Made by a program: the position numbers and the translations under genes. Below, piece by piece: positions 37,063 through 46,254 of a stretch of 64,000 nucleotides of DNA. Each line of letters opens with the position of its first letter. Position 1 is the stretch's first letter. Origin of the DNA: Deltaproteobacteria bacterium (GTDB lineage Bacteria; Desulfobacterota; Binatia; UBA9968); NCBI GenBank assembly GCA_016193465.1, contig JACPSE010000155.1, positions 19,040 to 83,039 of the forward strand. The letters are read 5' to 3'. The notes below the pieces were generated by a model that worked only from the letters and a program-made list of their open reading frames with translations, did not search any database and was not told where the DNA came from.

Positions 37063-38175
37063 ATGTTCAGTTTCACTGTGATCGAAAAGGACTCGACGAC
37101 GAAGGCGCGCCTGGGCCGTCTCGTCACTGCCCACGGCGTGGTGGAGACGCCGGCGTTTATGCCTGTAGGAACTCAGGGTAGCGTCAAGGCCTTGTCCCCC
37201 AGAGACCTTGAAGAGGCCGGCTGCCAGATAGTGCTGGCCAATACCTATCATCTCTATCTACGACCGGGAGTGGAAGTGATTCGAGACCTGGGCGGACTCC
37301 ATAGCTTTATGGGATGGGAGAGGTCCATCCTTACGGATAGCGGCGGCTATCAGGTTTTCAGTTTAGGGGCGCTCAGGAAGATCACCGAAGAGGGTGTTCA
37401 CTTTCGGTCGCACCTGGACGGTTCAAGCCACCTCCTGACCCCGGAGAAGGTGGTCCAGATCCAAGAAGATCTCGGCAGCGATATCGCTATGGTCTTGGAT
37501 GAGTGTATTCCCCATCCCGCGACTAGGGCATATGTCGAGGCTTCAACCGGGCGCACGGTCAGATGGGCCGAGCGCTCCCTGCAAGCACGAAAGAATAAAG
37601 ATCAGGCGCTTTTCGGAATCATCCAAGGGGGAATGTATGAGGATCTAAGAGCTGACTGCGCGGGACAAATGACGCCACTTCCCTTTGATGGTTTTGCCGT
37701 CGGCGGCCTGGGTGTCGGCGAGGACGGAGCGACGCTAAGCTCGATCGGGGCGTTCACAGCAGGCCTCTTGCCTGAAGATCGTCCCCGTTATCTCATGGGG
37801 GTCGGGAGGCCGGAGGATCTGGTTTTTGGCGTGCGCTCAGGCTACGACCTCTTTGACTGCGTTCTGCCGACGCGCAACGCCCGGACAGGGACCCTCTTTA
37901 CTTCTGGGGGAAAGATCAACATCAAGCGGGCCGAGTTCTCTAACGATCCTCGTCCGGTGGACGAGGCTTGCGGCTGCTATTGCTGCCGCCGTTTTTCTCG
38001 CGCCTATCTCAGGCACCTCTATCAGGCCGGTGAGATCCTTGCAGCCCAGCTCCACACCATCCATAATATTCATTTCTATCATCAGCTCATGGAGAGGCTC
38101 CGGACGGCCATACGGGAAGGCAAGGCTGAATTCTGGCCGAATGAAGCACAAATCAAAATGCAAATTGCAAATTGA
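37063..38175 (+). CDS. tgt: tRNA-guanine transglycosylase
   Basis: [71 protein letters not shown] zinc site. Confidence 0.95.
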   Translation: MFSFTVIEKDSTTKARLGRLVTAHGVVETPAFMPVGTQGSVKALSPRDLEEAGCQIVLANTYHLYLRPGVEVIRDLGGLHSFMGWERSILTDSGGYQVFSLGALRKITEEGVHFRSHLDGSSHLLTPEKVVQIQEDLGSDIAMVLDECIPHPATRAYVEASTGRTVRWAERSLQARKNKDQALFGIIQGGMYEDLRADCAGQMTPLPFDGFAVGGLGVGEDGATLSSIGAFTAGLLPEDRPRYLMGVGRPEDLVFGVRSGYDLFDCVLPTRNARTGTLFTSGGKINIKRAEFSNDPRPVDEACGCYCCRRFSRAYLRHLYQAGEILAAQLHTIHNIHFYHQLMERLRTAIREGKAEFWPNEAQIKMQIAN

Positions 38176-38245
38176 AAAATGTAAAATGGGGAAAATTCGA
38201 GCAGAAATCTTGAGTTTTGCACTTTGCGATTTCCCTTTTGCAATG
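38150..38245. repeat. AT-rich CAAATTGCAAATTG / TTTGCAAT inverted repeat cluster overlapping tgt 3' end
   Basis: gcacaaatcaaaatgCAAATTGCAAATTGaaaaatg ... gagTTTTGCACTTTGCGATTTCCCTTTTGCAATg. Confidence 0.6.
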
Positions 38246-38265
38246 CCGACTCGTTAGGAGGTTCT

Positions 38266-38604
38266 ATGTGGGATATGGCTTTTGCTCAAACCGCGCAGGG
38301 ACCCTCGGGCCCCAGCACGCTGATCAGTTTTTTCCCCCTCGTCTTGGTCTTTGTAATTTTTTACTTTCTGCTGATTCGGCCGCAGCAAAAGAAGGCCAAG
38401 GAGCACCGCGAGATGCTGGGGAAGCTCAAAAAAAACGATGAGGTAGTGACCTCCGGCGGAATTTACGGTAAGGTGATGGCGCTGACCGATACGGTGGTCA
38501 CGCTGGAAGTGGCCCCCAACGTGCGCATTCGAGTGCATCGGCCGCAGATATCCGAGATCATCAAAGGAGATAAGGCGCCAACCAAGGAGGCCAAGGAGCA
38601 ATAA
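38266..38604 (+). CDS. yajC: Preprotein translocase subunit YajC
   Basis: PLVLVFVIFYFLLIRPQQKKAKEHREMLGKLKKNDEVVTSGGIYGKV. Confidence 0.93.
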   Translation: MWDMAFAQTAQGPSGPSTLISFFPLVLVFVIFYFLLIRPQQKKAKEHREMLGKLKKNDEVVTSGGIYGKVMALTDTVVTLEVAPNVRIRVHRPQISEIIKGDKAPTKEAKEQ

Positions 38605-38605
38605 T

Positions 38606-40207
38606 ATGCAACGGGGTGTTGTGGTTCGTTTAATCATCTTTTCTGTTTTGACCTTCGCGGCGGCTTTTTATCTCGTTCCGACTTTTATAGGCGAGATCCC
38701 TTCCTGGTGGAGCGGCGTTCTGCCAGCAGAGCGGATCCATCTGGGACTGGATCTTCAAGGAGGGAGCCACCTGGTCCTCGAGGTTAAGGTAGATAAAGCA
38801 GTGGAGAATACGGTGGCGCGGATCAAAGAGGAGCTGGGTAAACTTCTCAAGGACAAAGCGCTCCCGCCGAGCGAGCTGGAAAAGAACCAGGCGAACCAAA
38901 TCCGCCTTAAGGTGCCTGCGGCCAACAGCGATCGCGTGCGGGATCTGCTCAAGGGCGAATTTCCCGGTCTTGTCTTGGTGAGTTCTCGGACGGAAGCCGG
39001 GGGGGTGGAGTTTTTGCTTGCCCTGCATGAGCGGGAATTGCGTTCTCTTGGGGAGGATACCGTAGACCAATCCCTGGAGACAATCCGCAACCGCATCGAC
39101 CAGTTCGGTGTGAGTGAACCGACCATTCAGCGCCGCGGGCAGCAGGATATTTTGGTTCAGTTGCCGGGTATTCAGGACCCGGAGCGGGCCAAGGAGATCA
39201 TCGGCAAAACTGCCTTGCTGGAGTTCAAGTTGCTGGATGAGACCCATAGCCTGGAAGAGGCCGTCAAGAATGGTCCGCCTCCGGGCACCCAGATTCTGTA
39301 CGGGTATGGCGCCAAGGGAGAGGCGACATTGGCGACGGAAAGGGCTCCCTATCTGCTCGATGCCCGCACTCTGATGACCGGAGAGTACATCACGGACGCG
39401 CGGGTGCGCCCGGGCTCGAATCTGGAGGGGCCTTACGTGGAGTTGATCCTGAATTCCGCCGGCGCCAGGCTTTTCGAAAGAATCACCGCAGAAAATGTGA
39501 AGCGGCGTCTCGCCATCGTTCTCGACAACCGCGTCTACTCAGCCCCGGTGATACAGGAGCGGATCGGCGGAGGCAGGGCCTCCATCACGGGAAGTTTTGA
39601 CATGAAGGAGGCGCGCGATCTCGCCATCGTCCTTCGCGCCGGGGCCCTGCGCGCGCCGGTAGAGATCATCGAAGAACGGACGGTCGGCCCTTCGCTGGGA
39701 CGCGATTCGATCCGCCAGGGAATCATCTCTTTTGTTGTCGGGGGCTCTCTCGTCATCCTCTTTATGGTCGCCTACTACAGGGGCGCGGGTTTGGTGGCCG
39801 ATACCGCGGTGATTTTTAACATCCTCTTTCTCTTGGCCGTTCTGGCGGGCTTCAAGGCGGTGCTGACCCTCCCCGGAATCGCCGGCATCGTGCTGACGGT
39901 AGGCATGGCGGTTGATGCCAACGTGCTCGTCAACGAGCGGATTCGCGAAGAGCTAAGGGGCGGGAAATCCCCTCGAGCGGCTGTCGAGGCTGGCTATGAG
40001 CGGGCCCTCCCCGCTATCCTCGACTCGAATATCACTACTTTCCTCTCCGGCTTGATCCTCTTCCAGTTCGGCACCGGTCCGATCAAAGGATTTGCCGTCA
40101 CGCTTTGCGTGGGTATTCTCACGACGGTTATAACGGCTGTCTATATGACCCGGATTTATTATGACTATCGCATGGCTGCCAGGAAATTAACTCGCGTCAG
40201 CATCTGA
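38606..40207 (+). CDS. secD: Protein translocase subunit SecD
   Basis: IHLGLDLQGGSHLVLEV; RIDQFGVSEPTIQRRGQQDILVQLPGI; GMAVDANVLVNERIREE. Confidence 0.95.
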   Translation: MQRGVVVRLIIFSVLTFAAAFYLVPTFIGEIPSWWSGVLPAERIHLGLDLQGGSHLVLEVKVDKAVENTVARIKEELGKLLKDKALPPSELEKNQANQIRLKVPAANSDRVRDLLKGEFPGLVLVSSRTEAGGVEFLLALHERELRSLGEDTVDQSLETIRNRIDQFGVSEPTIQRRGQQDILVQLPGIQDPERAKEIIGKTALLEFKLLDETHSLEEAVKNGPPPGTQILYGYGAKGEATLATERAPYLLDARTLMTGEYITDARVRPGSNLEGPYVELILNSAGARLFERITAENVKRRLAIVLDNRVYSAPVIQERIGGGRASITGSFDMKEARDLAIVLRAGALRAPVEIIEERTVGPSLGRDSIRQGIISFVVGGSLVILFMVAYYRGAGLVADTAVIFNILFLLAVLAGFKAVLTLPGIAGIVLTVGMAVDANVLVNERIREELRGGKSPRAAVEAGYERALPAILDSNITTFLSGLILFQFGTGPIKGFAVTLCVGILTTVITAVYMTRIYYDYRMAARKLTRVSI

Positions 40208-40217
40208 AGGAAGCGTC

Positions 40218-41138
40218 ATGGAGTTTATCAAACCAGGAACCAACATCCCCTTTACCAAGTATCGGCACATCGCCATAATTCTGTCCACCGTGGTGAATCT
40301 CGCCATTCTGGCTCTGTTGTTCATCAAGGGGCCCGACCTGGGGGTCGATTTCGCCGGCGGGACCATGGTGCATCTCAAGTTTCAGCAGAAGGTTTCTATT
40401 CCAGAAATCCGCCGGGCATTGGACAAGGTTGGTTTTGCCGACAGCGTCATCCAGGACTTCGGACAGGATGGCTCGAACGAGTTCATAATCCGCCTGGAAA
40501 AGACCTCAGCCGAGCTCGGCGCTCTCGGGGAGGAGGTCCGTCGCGGCCTCTCCGATCAGTTTGGTCAGGACCGGTTCGAGATCCGTAGAGTCGAATCGGT
40601 CGGGCCTAAGGTTGGCAAAGACTTGAGGGAGCGGGGAACCTGGTCGGTGATCGCGGCCACGATCATGATGGGGGTCTATATCTGGGTCCGCTTCGGCGTA
40701 AGCTTCGGGGCCCGTTTCGGTCTTCACTTCAGCCTGGGGGCGGTGATCGCCTTGATCCACGATGTCCTGGTGACAGCTGGCGCCCTCATGCTGGCCAATT
40801 ACGAGTTCGACCTCACGGTTATAGCCGCGCTGCTTACCATCGTCGGCTTCTCGGTGAACGATACCGTCGTGATTTGCGATCGCATCCGCGAGAACATGCG
40901 CAAGAACCGGCGGGAAAGGCTGGAGAGCGTCGTTAATAGGAGCATCAACGAGTGCCTGAGCCGCACGATCCTGACCACAGGGGCCGCGTTGCTTACTCTC
41001 TTTTCGCTTTTCATTCTTGGTGGAGGCGTCATCCGTCCGTTTGCGTTTGCGCTGATCGTTGGATTTATTTCAGGCGTCTATTCGACCGTTTTCATCGCCA
41101 GTCCGGTAATCCTGCTGTGGGAGAAGGGGAAAAAGTAG
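40218..41138 (+). CDS. secF: Protein translocase subunit SecF
   Basis: GPDLGVDFAGGTMVHLKF; GFSVNDTVVICDRIREN; SRTILTTGAALLTL. Confidence 0.95.
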   Translation: MEFIKPGTNIPFTKYRHIAIILSTVVNLAILALLFIKGPDLGVDFAGGTMVHLKFQQKVSIPEIRRALDKVGFADSVIQDFGQDGSNEFIIRLEKTSAELGALGEEVRRGLSDQFGQDRFEIRRVESVGPKVGKDLRERGTWSVIAATIMMGVYIWVRFGVSFGARFGLHFSLGAVIALIHDVLVTAGALMLANYEFDLTVIAALLTIVGFSVNDTVVICDRIRENMRKNRRERLESVVNRSINECLSRTILTTGAALLTLFSLFILGGGVIRPFAFALIVGFISGVYSTVFIASPVILLWEKGKK

Positions 41139-41208
41139 TGGGCTTCGGGATTCCCCCTCGCTCCACGGCCTCCCGCAGCGACCCTTCCGGAACTTGCTTG
41201 GACAGGCT

Positions 41209-41305
41209 CCCTTGGGGAACGCGCCTTCGGCTGCGGCCGATGGGCCAGTGCCTTAACCGAACCTTCTCGTTCCTACGTCCGCAGCCTCACTCGCGCTCCC
41301 CTCGC
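41209..41305. repeat. Dispersed long-hairpin repeat, copy B (inverted relative to copy A)
   Basis: GGGGAACGCGCCTTCGGCTGCGGCCGATGGGCCAGTGCCTTAACCGAACCTTCTCGTTCCTACGTCCGCAGCCTCACTCGCGCTCCCC; similar to reverse complement of 32880-32966. Confidence 0.8.
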
Positions 41306-41407
41306 TCGCTCCGTGCTGGTCCGTTCCCTTGCCTACTTTGCAGGCGGTTCGGATTGTTCCGCTCAAGGAGCCCCTTAGCCCGGCCGTGAGGGACGGAGCA
41401 GAGACAG

Positions 41408-43177
41408 ATGCAAAGACGGTGGGTTCTAGGAGAGGTTGACGGAGGAGTTCTCTCTCTCCTCTCCGAAAGACTGAAAGTCCCGCCTCTCGTGGCCCGAATT
41501 TTAGCCCTGCGCGGTCTCAAAGAACCGGAGGCCGCTCAGCGATTTCTCTCCTCAAGCTTACGCTCCGATCTTCCCTCTCCCTTCCTTATGGCCGGGATGG
41601 GTCAGGCCGCGGAGCGGCTCGTGCGCGCCCTGGAAAGAAAAGAGCTGATCTGTGTCTGGGGCGACTACGATGTTGACGGCACCACCGGGGCCGCGGCGCT
41701 GGTTCTATTTCTGAAGGAGGTTGGTGGTCAGGTGGTCTATTATGTCCCGCACAGGATTGATGAGGGATACGGTTTGAACCCTGAGGGGCTCAAGCGCTTG
41801 AGTTCTCAAGGTGTCCGGCTGGTAGTCTCCGTTGATTGCGGGATTTCAAACTATGAGGAAGTAGAGCTTGCCCAAAATATGGGGATCGATGTGGTGATCG
41901 TCGATCACCACGAGGTGCCGCAGAATCTTCCTCCGGCCTTTGCGATCATCAACCCTCATCAGGCTGACTGTTCTTTTCCCGACAAGGGCCTTTCAGGCGC
42001 GGGGCTCGCCTTCTATCTGATCATCGGTCTCAGGGCCAAGCTCCGCGAGACCGGTTGGTTTGAAGGCTCAGAAACTCCCGATATCCGCCGCTACCTGGAT
42101 ATCGTTACCCTCGGTACGATTGCGGATATGGTGCCATTAACCGGGGTTAACCGGATTTTGGCTCGCCGCGGGCTTGTAGAACTCGGCAGCTCCACACGTC
42201 TTGGAATTGTTGCCTTGAAGGAGGTGGCGCGCATTCCTCCAGGAGAAGTAGCTGTCGGGCAAGTCGCGTTTCAGCTCGGTCCCAGGATTAATGCGGCAGG
42301 GAGAATGGATGCGGGTCTCAAAGTGGTCGAGATGCTGACCGCTGGGTCCTATGATGAGGCGCTGGGGATCGCGCAAGAGCTGGATGAGCACAACCGAGAG
42401 CGGCAGGCAATGGAAGCCCGGGTGTTAGACGAGGCCCTATCGCAATTGAAGACAGAAGCCAGAATCCAGGATTCAGAATCCGGAATTCTAAATACCGATT
42501 CCTGGATGCTGGATTCTGATCGTTACTCGATTGTCCTGGGTCAAGAGGGCTGGCACGCGGGAGTTTTGGGGATTGTGGCCTCCCGCATTGTGGAGCGGTT
42601 TCATCGACCCACGGTTGTGATCGGTTTTAATGCGGGAGAGGGGAAGGGTTCTGCCCGCAGCATCCGCGGCTTCCATATGGTGGAGGGGCTGACGCGTTGC
42701 GCGGGCGTTCTGGAAAAATTTGGCGGCCACGAATATGCGGGAGGATTAAGCATCAAACAGGAAAAGTTCGCGCTTTTTTCAAGCCGTTTTGAAGAGATAG
42801 TTCGGGACTGTTTAACCCCTGAGGATTTAATTCCGGTGTTGGAAGTGGACGCGCCATTAGAGTTCTCCGAAATCGGACTTCCGCTGCTGCGGCAGCTCGA
42901 AGCGCTTAAGCCTTTTGGGATCGGCAATCCTGAGCCGCTCTTTATGACGAGGGCGGTGGAGATATCCGAGCGCAGGGATTTTAACGGGGGATGCCGTTTT
43001 AGACTCCGTCAGGGAGGTAAATCCTTGGGTGGAGTGGCATTTAAATTGAGCGACGCTTCTTCTCTCTTTGTGGGGGCCAAGGTAGACTTAGTCTATCGTG
43101 TAAATGAGAACCAATGGAATGGAACCTCCGCAGTGGAACTCAGGATCGTTGACTCCCGACCTTCTCCTGCGGAGTAA
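41408..43177 (+). CDS. recJ: Single-stranded-DNA-specific exonuclease RecJ
   Basis: VWGDYDVDGTTGAAALVLFLKEVG; VDHHEVP; GPRINAAGRMDAG; FGGHEYAGGLSI. Confidence 0.93.
   Translation: MQRRWVLGEVDGGVLSLLSERLKVPPLVARILALRGLKEPEAAQRFLSSSLRSDLPSPFLMAGMGQAAERLVRALERKELICVWGDYDVDGTTGAAALVLFLKEVGGQVVYYVPHRIDEGYGLNPEGLKRLSSQGVRLVVSVDCGISNYEEVELAQNMGIDVVIVDHHEVPQNLPPAFAIINPHQADCSFPDKGLSGAGLAFYLIIGLRAKLRETGWFEGSETPDIRRYLDIVTLGTIADMVPLTGVNRILARRGLVELGSSTRLGIVALKEVARIPPGEVAVGQVAFQLGPRINAAGRMDAGLKVVEMLTAGSYDEALGIAQELDEHNRERQAMEARVLDEALSQLKTEARIQDSESGILNTDSWMLDSDRYSIVLGQEGWHAGVLGIVASRIVERFHRPTVVIGFNAGEGKGSARSIRGFHMVEGLTRCAGVLEKFGGHEYAGGLSIKQEKFALFSSRFEEIVRDCLTPEDLIPVLEVDAPLEFSEIGLPLLRQLEALKPFGIGNPEPLFMTRAVEISERRDFNGGCRFRLRQGGKSLGGVAFKLSDASSLFVGAKVDLVYRVNENQWNGTSAVELRIVDSRPSPAE
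42459..42520. repeat. GAATCC/GGATTC palindromic repeat inserted in frame in recJ
   Basis: AGAATCCAGGATTCAGAATCCGGAATTCTaaataccGATTCCTGGATGCTGGATTCTG, encodes RIQDSESGILNTDSWMLDSD. Confidence 0.65.
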
Positions 43178-43219
43178 GAGTTCCCTAGAGCTCTTGACCT
43201 CAATGATAACTTCTAACTC

Positions 43220-44281
43220 ATGAAAATCGCTCAAATCACCAGCGTCTATCTCTCTGTTCCGCCGAAGAGCCACGGCGGGACAGAGCGCATCGTCTATTCC
43301 CTTTGTCAGCATCTCTCCAGGCGTGGGCATCAAGTGGAGCTTTTTGCGTCGGGAGACTCGCAGGTTGATTGTCCGCTCCACGCGGTCCTTCCTGTGGCCA
43401 GCCTGGATGATCCCAATTCGACCTTCTATCTGGAGAAAGAGCTTGAGACGCGCAACGCCTACAACCTATATCAGCAGGCCGAGCGTTTTGATCTGATCCA
43501 CGCTCACTGGCCCACTTTGGCGCCCTACTTCTCCGATTTCACAGAAACGCCGGCCCTGATCACTTATGCCTACATAGAGAAAAAGCTCCACGACTATTAT
43601 CGCCAAAATTTTCCTAATTGCTTCCCGGTTTGCATCAGCCAGGCTCAGGCCAGGATGCTGGGGGATGATTCGTTGCCGGTGGTTTATAATGGAGTGGACC
43701 TCGACGAGATTCCTTTCAACGGGGAGCCGGAAGATTTTTTTATTATCGTCGGTCGGATGACGCCTGGGAAAGGCATTGCCGAGGCGATCCGAATTGCCAT
43801 AAAGGCTGAGGCAAAACTCCTGATCGTCGGACATGTTACCTCCCATCTACGCGGGAGCGAAGAGTATTTTCTCAATCACGTTAGGCCCTATGTCGATGGA
43901 GAGCGAGTCAGCTACATCGAGCGGCTGCCTTATGTCCAACTCATGGAGACGATGGGGCGGGCGAGGGCGCTGCTCTTTCCTCTGCAGTGGGAAGAGCCTT
44001 TCGGGATGGTTGTGGTCGAGGCCATGGCCGCGGGGACTCCGGTGCTGGCCTATCGGCGGGGTTCCATGCCGGAGCTGATCAAAGACGGGGAAACGGGTTA
44101 TCTGCTGGAGGATGAAGATTCCATGGTGGAGGCGCTCCAGCAGGTGGAAAGGCTGGATCGCCAGCGCTGTCGGGAATGGGTGCGGGAAAAATTTTCCGTG
44201 GAGCGGATGGTGGATGGGTATGAGAGACTGTACAAAGAGGCGATAGGCATTAGGCAACAGGCAACGGGCACCAGGCAGTAG
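43220..44281 (+). CDS. Glycosyltransferase family 4 protein
   Basis: PPKSHGGTERIVYSLCQHLSRRGHQVELFASGDS; VGRMTPGKGIAEAIRIA; EEPFGMVVVEAMAAGTPVLAYRRGSMPELI. Confidence 0.92.
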   Translation: MKIAQITSVYLSVPPKSHGGTERIVYSLCQHLSRRGHQVELFASGDSQVDCPLHAVLPVASLDDPNSTFYLEKELETRNAYNLYQQAERFDLIHAHWPTLAPYFSDFTETPALITYAYIEKKLHDYYRQNFPNCFPVCISQAQARMLGDDSLPVVYNGVDLDEIPFNGEPEDFFIIVGRMTPGKGIAEAIRIAIKAEAKLLIVGHVTSHLRGSEEYFLNHVRPYVDGERVSYIERLPYVQLMETMGRARALLFPLQWEEPFGMVVVEAMAAGTPVLAYRRGSMPELIKDGETGYLLEDEDSMVEALQQVERLDRQRCREWVREKFSVERMVDGYERLYKEAIGIRQQATGTRQ

Positions 44282-44292
44282 GCAACAGGCGA
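44245..44292. repeat. GGCAACAGGCA-type short tandem repeat at glycosyltransferase 3' end
   Basis: ataggcattAGGCAACAGGCAACGGGCACCAGGCAGTAGGCAACAGGCga; encodes AIGIRQQATGTRQ*. Confidence 0.7.
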
Positions 44293-44324
44293 AAGAAGAG
44301 AAGGTTCGTGCTATTGCCTTCTCT

Positions 44325-46178
44325 CTAGTTGCAGATCACCAAATGGCAGTTGTGCGGGAGGCGACGCATCAGTCCCTTAACTATGTGCCCCCGGAGCATG
44401 TGATAGAAGGCCGTGCGGCGGGGGACGCCAACTAAAACCGCCTCGACTTCAAGTTGCTTTGCTGCTTTGGCAATCACGTCGGCAGCATTGTGGGAGATCG
44501 CCCATATGGGAATCATCTCGATGTTCTTGTCCTTCACCTCTTGCAGGGCATGCTTGAGGGTGCGCACTCCTTCTTCGTTGGGCATGTGCGGTGTGTTGCC
44601 GTCGAATAGGCCAGGCCATTCCTCGACATAGATGCAATAAATGGCAGACTCCCCTTTGCCCTTGGCGCGGGTAATCCCCTCTTGGATAAGCCGCGGGTTT
44701 TCTCCTCTTAGCGTGAGGAGCGTGGAGGAGGGGAATAGGGGCTTTAGCTCTATCGCCTCGGCGAGGCTCACCACCCCCTTAAGCCCTTCCTCGATGAAGC
44801 TCTCTGACGCCCTGTAGGCGCGGGCCTGGAGGCGTCTAATGGCGGGGATGCGGTTGAGAATGTCCATGAACCAACCGTCTCTAACTCCAATGGCAGTGAG
44901 CATCCCGATAGCGGTAACAGTCCCGCCGAAAAGAGTTGCGAGATCTTTCTCGACGAAGTTTATCGCCCAAGCGCCGATGACCATCGCTGTGGTAAAGGCT
45001 CCTAGCCAAAAACCAAAGTCTCTCCGCCCCAGTCTCCAGCGGATCATGTCCAGGCTAAGAGAGGAGAAGACAAATGCCCCAAGGAGGCCAAAGGCGTACA
45101 TGTCACCCAGGATAACCATTTGCCCTCGAGTGACGAGGATCACGAAAATAGGGACGGCGGTGGCGATGTATATGGCTATATGTGGGGTGTTAAAAATGGC
45201 GCTTCGTAGCGCGATGACCTGAGGTAGAAATCCTCTGTTCGCCAGCGCTAGAAAGACATGATAAGAGCCGATGATAGCGGTGTTCGAAGCGAACAGGAGC
45301 AACGTAGAGGCGGTAAGGACCACCGCCAATTTTACACCGAGGCCGCCCGAAGCCAATCCCAGTTCAGAGATGAAGCGTTCGCTTTGACTCGCCTTGATTT
45401 CAGGCGGCAATACCGTGACCGATAAGGCGGTGAGAATAGGTGAGGTTAAGATCATGGTCGCTATGACCGCAAACATCGCGATGCGAGTGGTCCGGCGCAA
45501 GGGGAAGCGCATCGCCGGACTTAGTTGACTGATGCTCTCCAGGCCGGAGAAGGCAAGCCAGGCAGCGGCAAAACCCACAAGGAGGTCGTAGGAAGAGAGA
45601 TCCTTTCCTGTGCCCAGATGTTGCAGTAGGTCTGCCCATTGGGAGGGTTCCATAAAACTGAGACTGGAGCCAATGACGATCAAATCCACCACCAAGGCGC
45701 TGCCGGCCATCACCAGTGCTACCGTTGCGCTTTCGCGGATGCCGATGATGTTCAGCAGGGCCAGCACCATGACCCCTCCACATGCGAGCAGGACAATGTG
45801 CTGGTCGAGAGCGGGGAAAGCGCTTCCGATGTATTGGAAGCCGGATACTGCCGAGATCGCTGTCGTGAGAAAATAGTCTACGGTTATTAACATGCCTCCG
45901 AGGCAGCCCCACATGGGACCGAAGGCCTTGGTCGTGATGGTGACGACCCCGCCGCCCTCAGGATTGCGCCAGGAGATCTCGATGTATTTGAGGGCGAGGA
46001 GAACAAAACCCCCGGTCGTGAGGAGCACGAAGAAGGGCGTGGCATCCCTCACGTGGCCGTAGAGAATGCCTGGGACATAATAGACAGAGGTGCCGATGTC
46101 GCAAAACACGACCGCCCAGGCCAGAAGCCAGTTGAGTTGTCTCGTATCCCTGGTTGGTCGCATAGGAGGGGCTAACAA
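44325..46178 (-). CDS. APC family permease with C-terminal UspA-like domain
   Basis: 12-TM permease followed by soluble tail with VEAVLVGVPRRTAFYHMLRGHIVKGLMRRLPHNCHLVI. Confidence 0.8.
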   Translation of the reverse strand: MLAPPMRPTRDTRQLNWLLAWAVVFCDIGTSVYYVPGILYGHVRDATPFFVLLTTGGFVLLALKYIEISWRNPEGGGVVTITTKAFGPMWGCLGGMLITVDYFLTTAISAVSGFQYIGSAFPALDQHIVLLACGGVMVLALLNIIGIRESATVALVMAGSALVVDLIVIGSSLSFMEPSQWADLLQHLGTGKDLSSYDLLVGFAAAWLAFSGLESISQLSPAMRFPLRRTTRIAMFAVIATMILTSPILTALSVTVLPPEIKASQSERFISELGLASGGLGVKLAVVLTASTLLLFASNTAIIGSYHVFLALANRGFLPQVIALRSAIFNTPHIAIYIATAVPIFVILVTRGQMVILGDMYAFGLLGAFVFSSLSLDMIRWRLGRRDFGFWLGAFTTAMVIGAWAINFVEKDLATLFGGTVTAIGMLTAIGVRDGWFMDILNRIPAIRRLQARAYRASESFIEEGLKGVVSLAEAIELKPLFPSSTLLTLRGENPRLIQEGITRAKGKGESAIYCIYVEEWPGLFDGNTPHMPNEEGVRTLKHALQEVKDKNIEMIPIWAISHNAADVIAKAAKQLEVEAVLVGVPRRTAFYHMLRGHIVKGLMRRLPHNCHLVICN

Positions 46179-46254
46179 TATCTATATACGGGCGGACAGA
46201 GAGCAGAGTCAAGCCCATTTCATAGGCCCTTGCAATCTTTAGCTAGATCGACTT

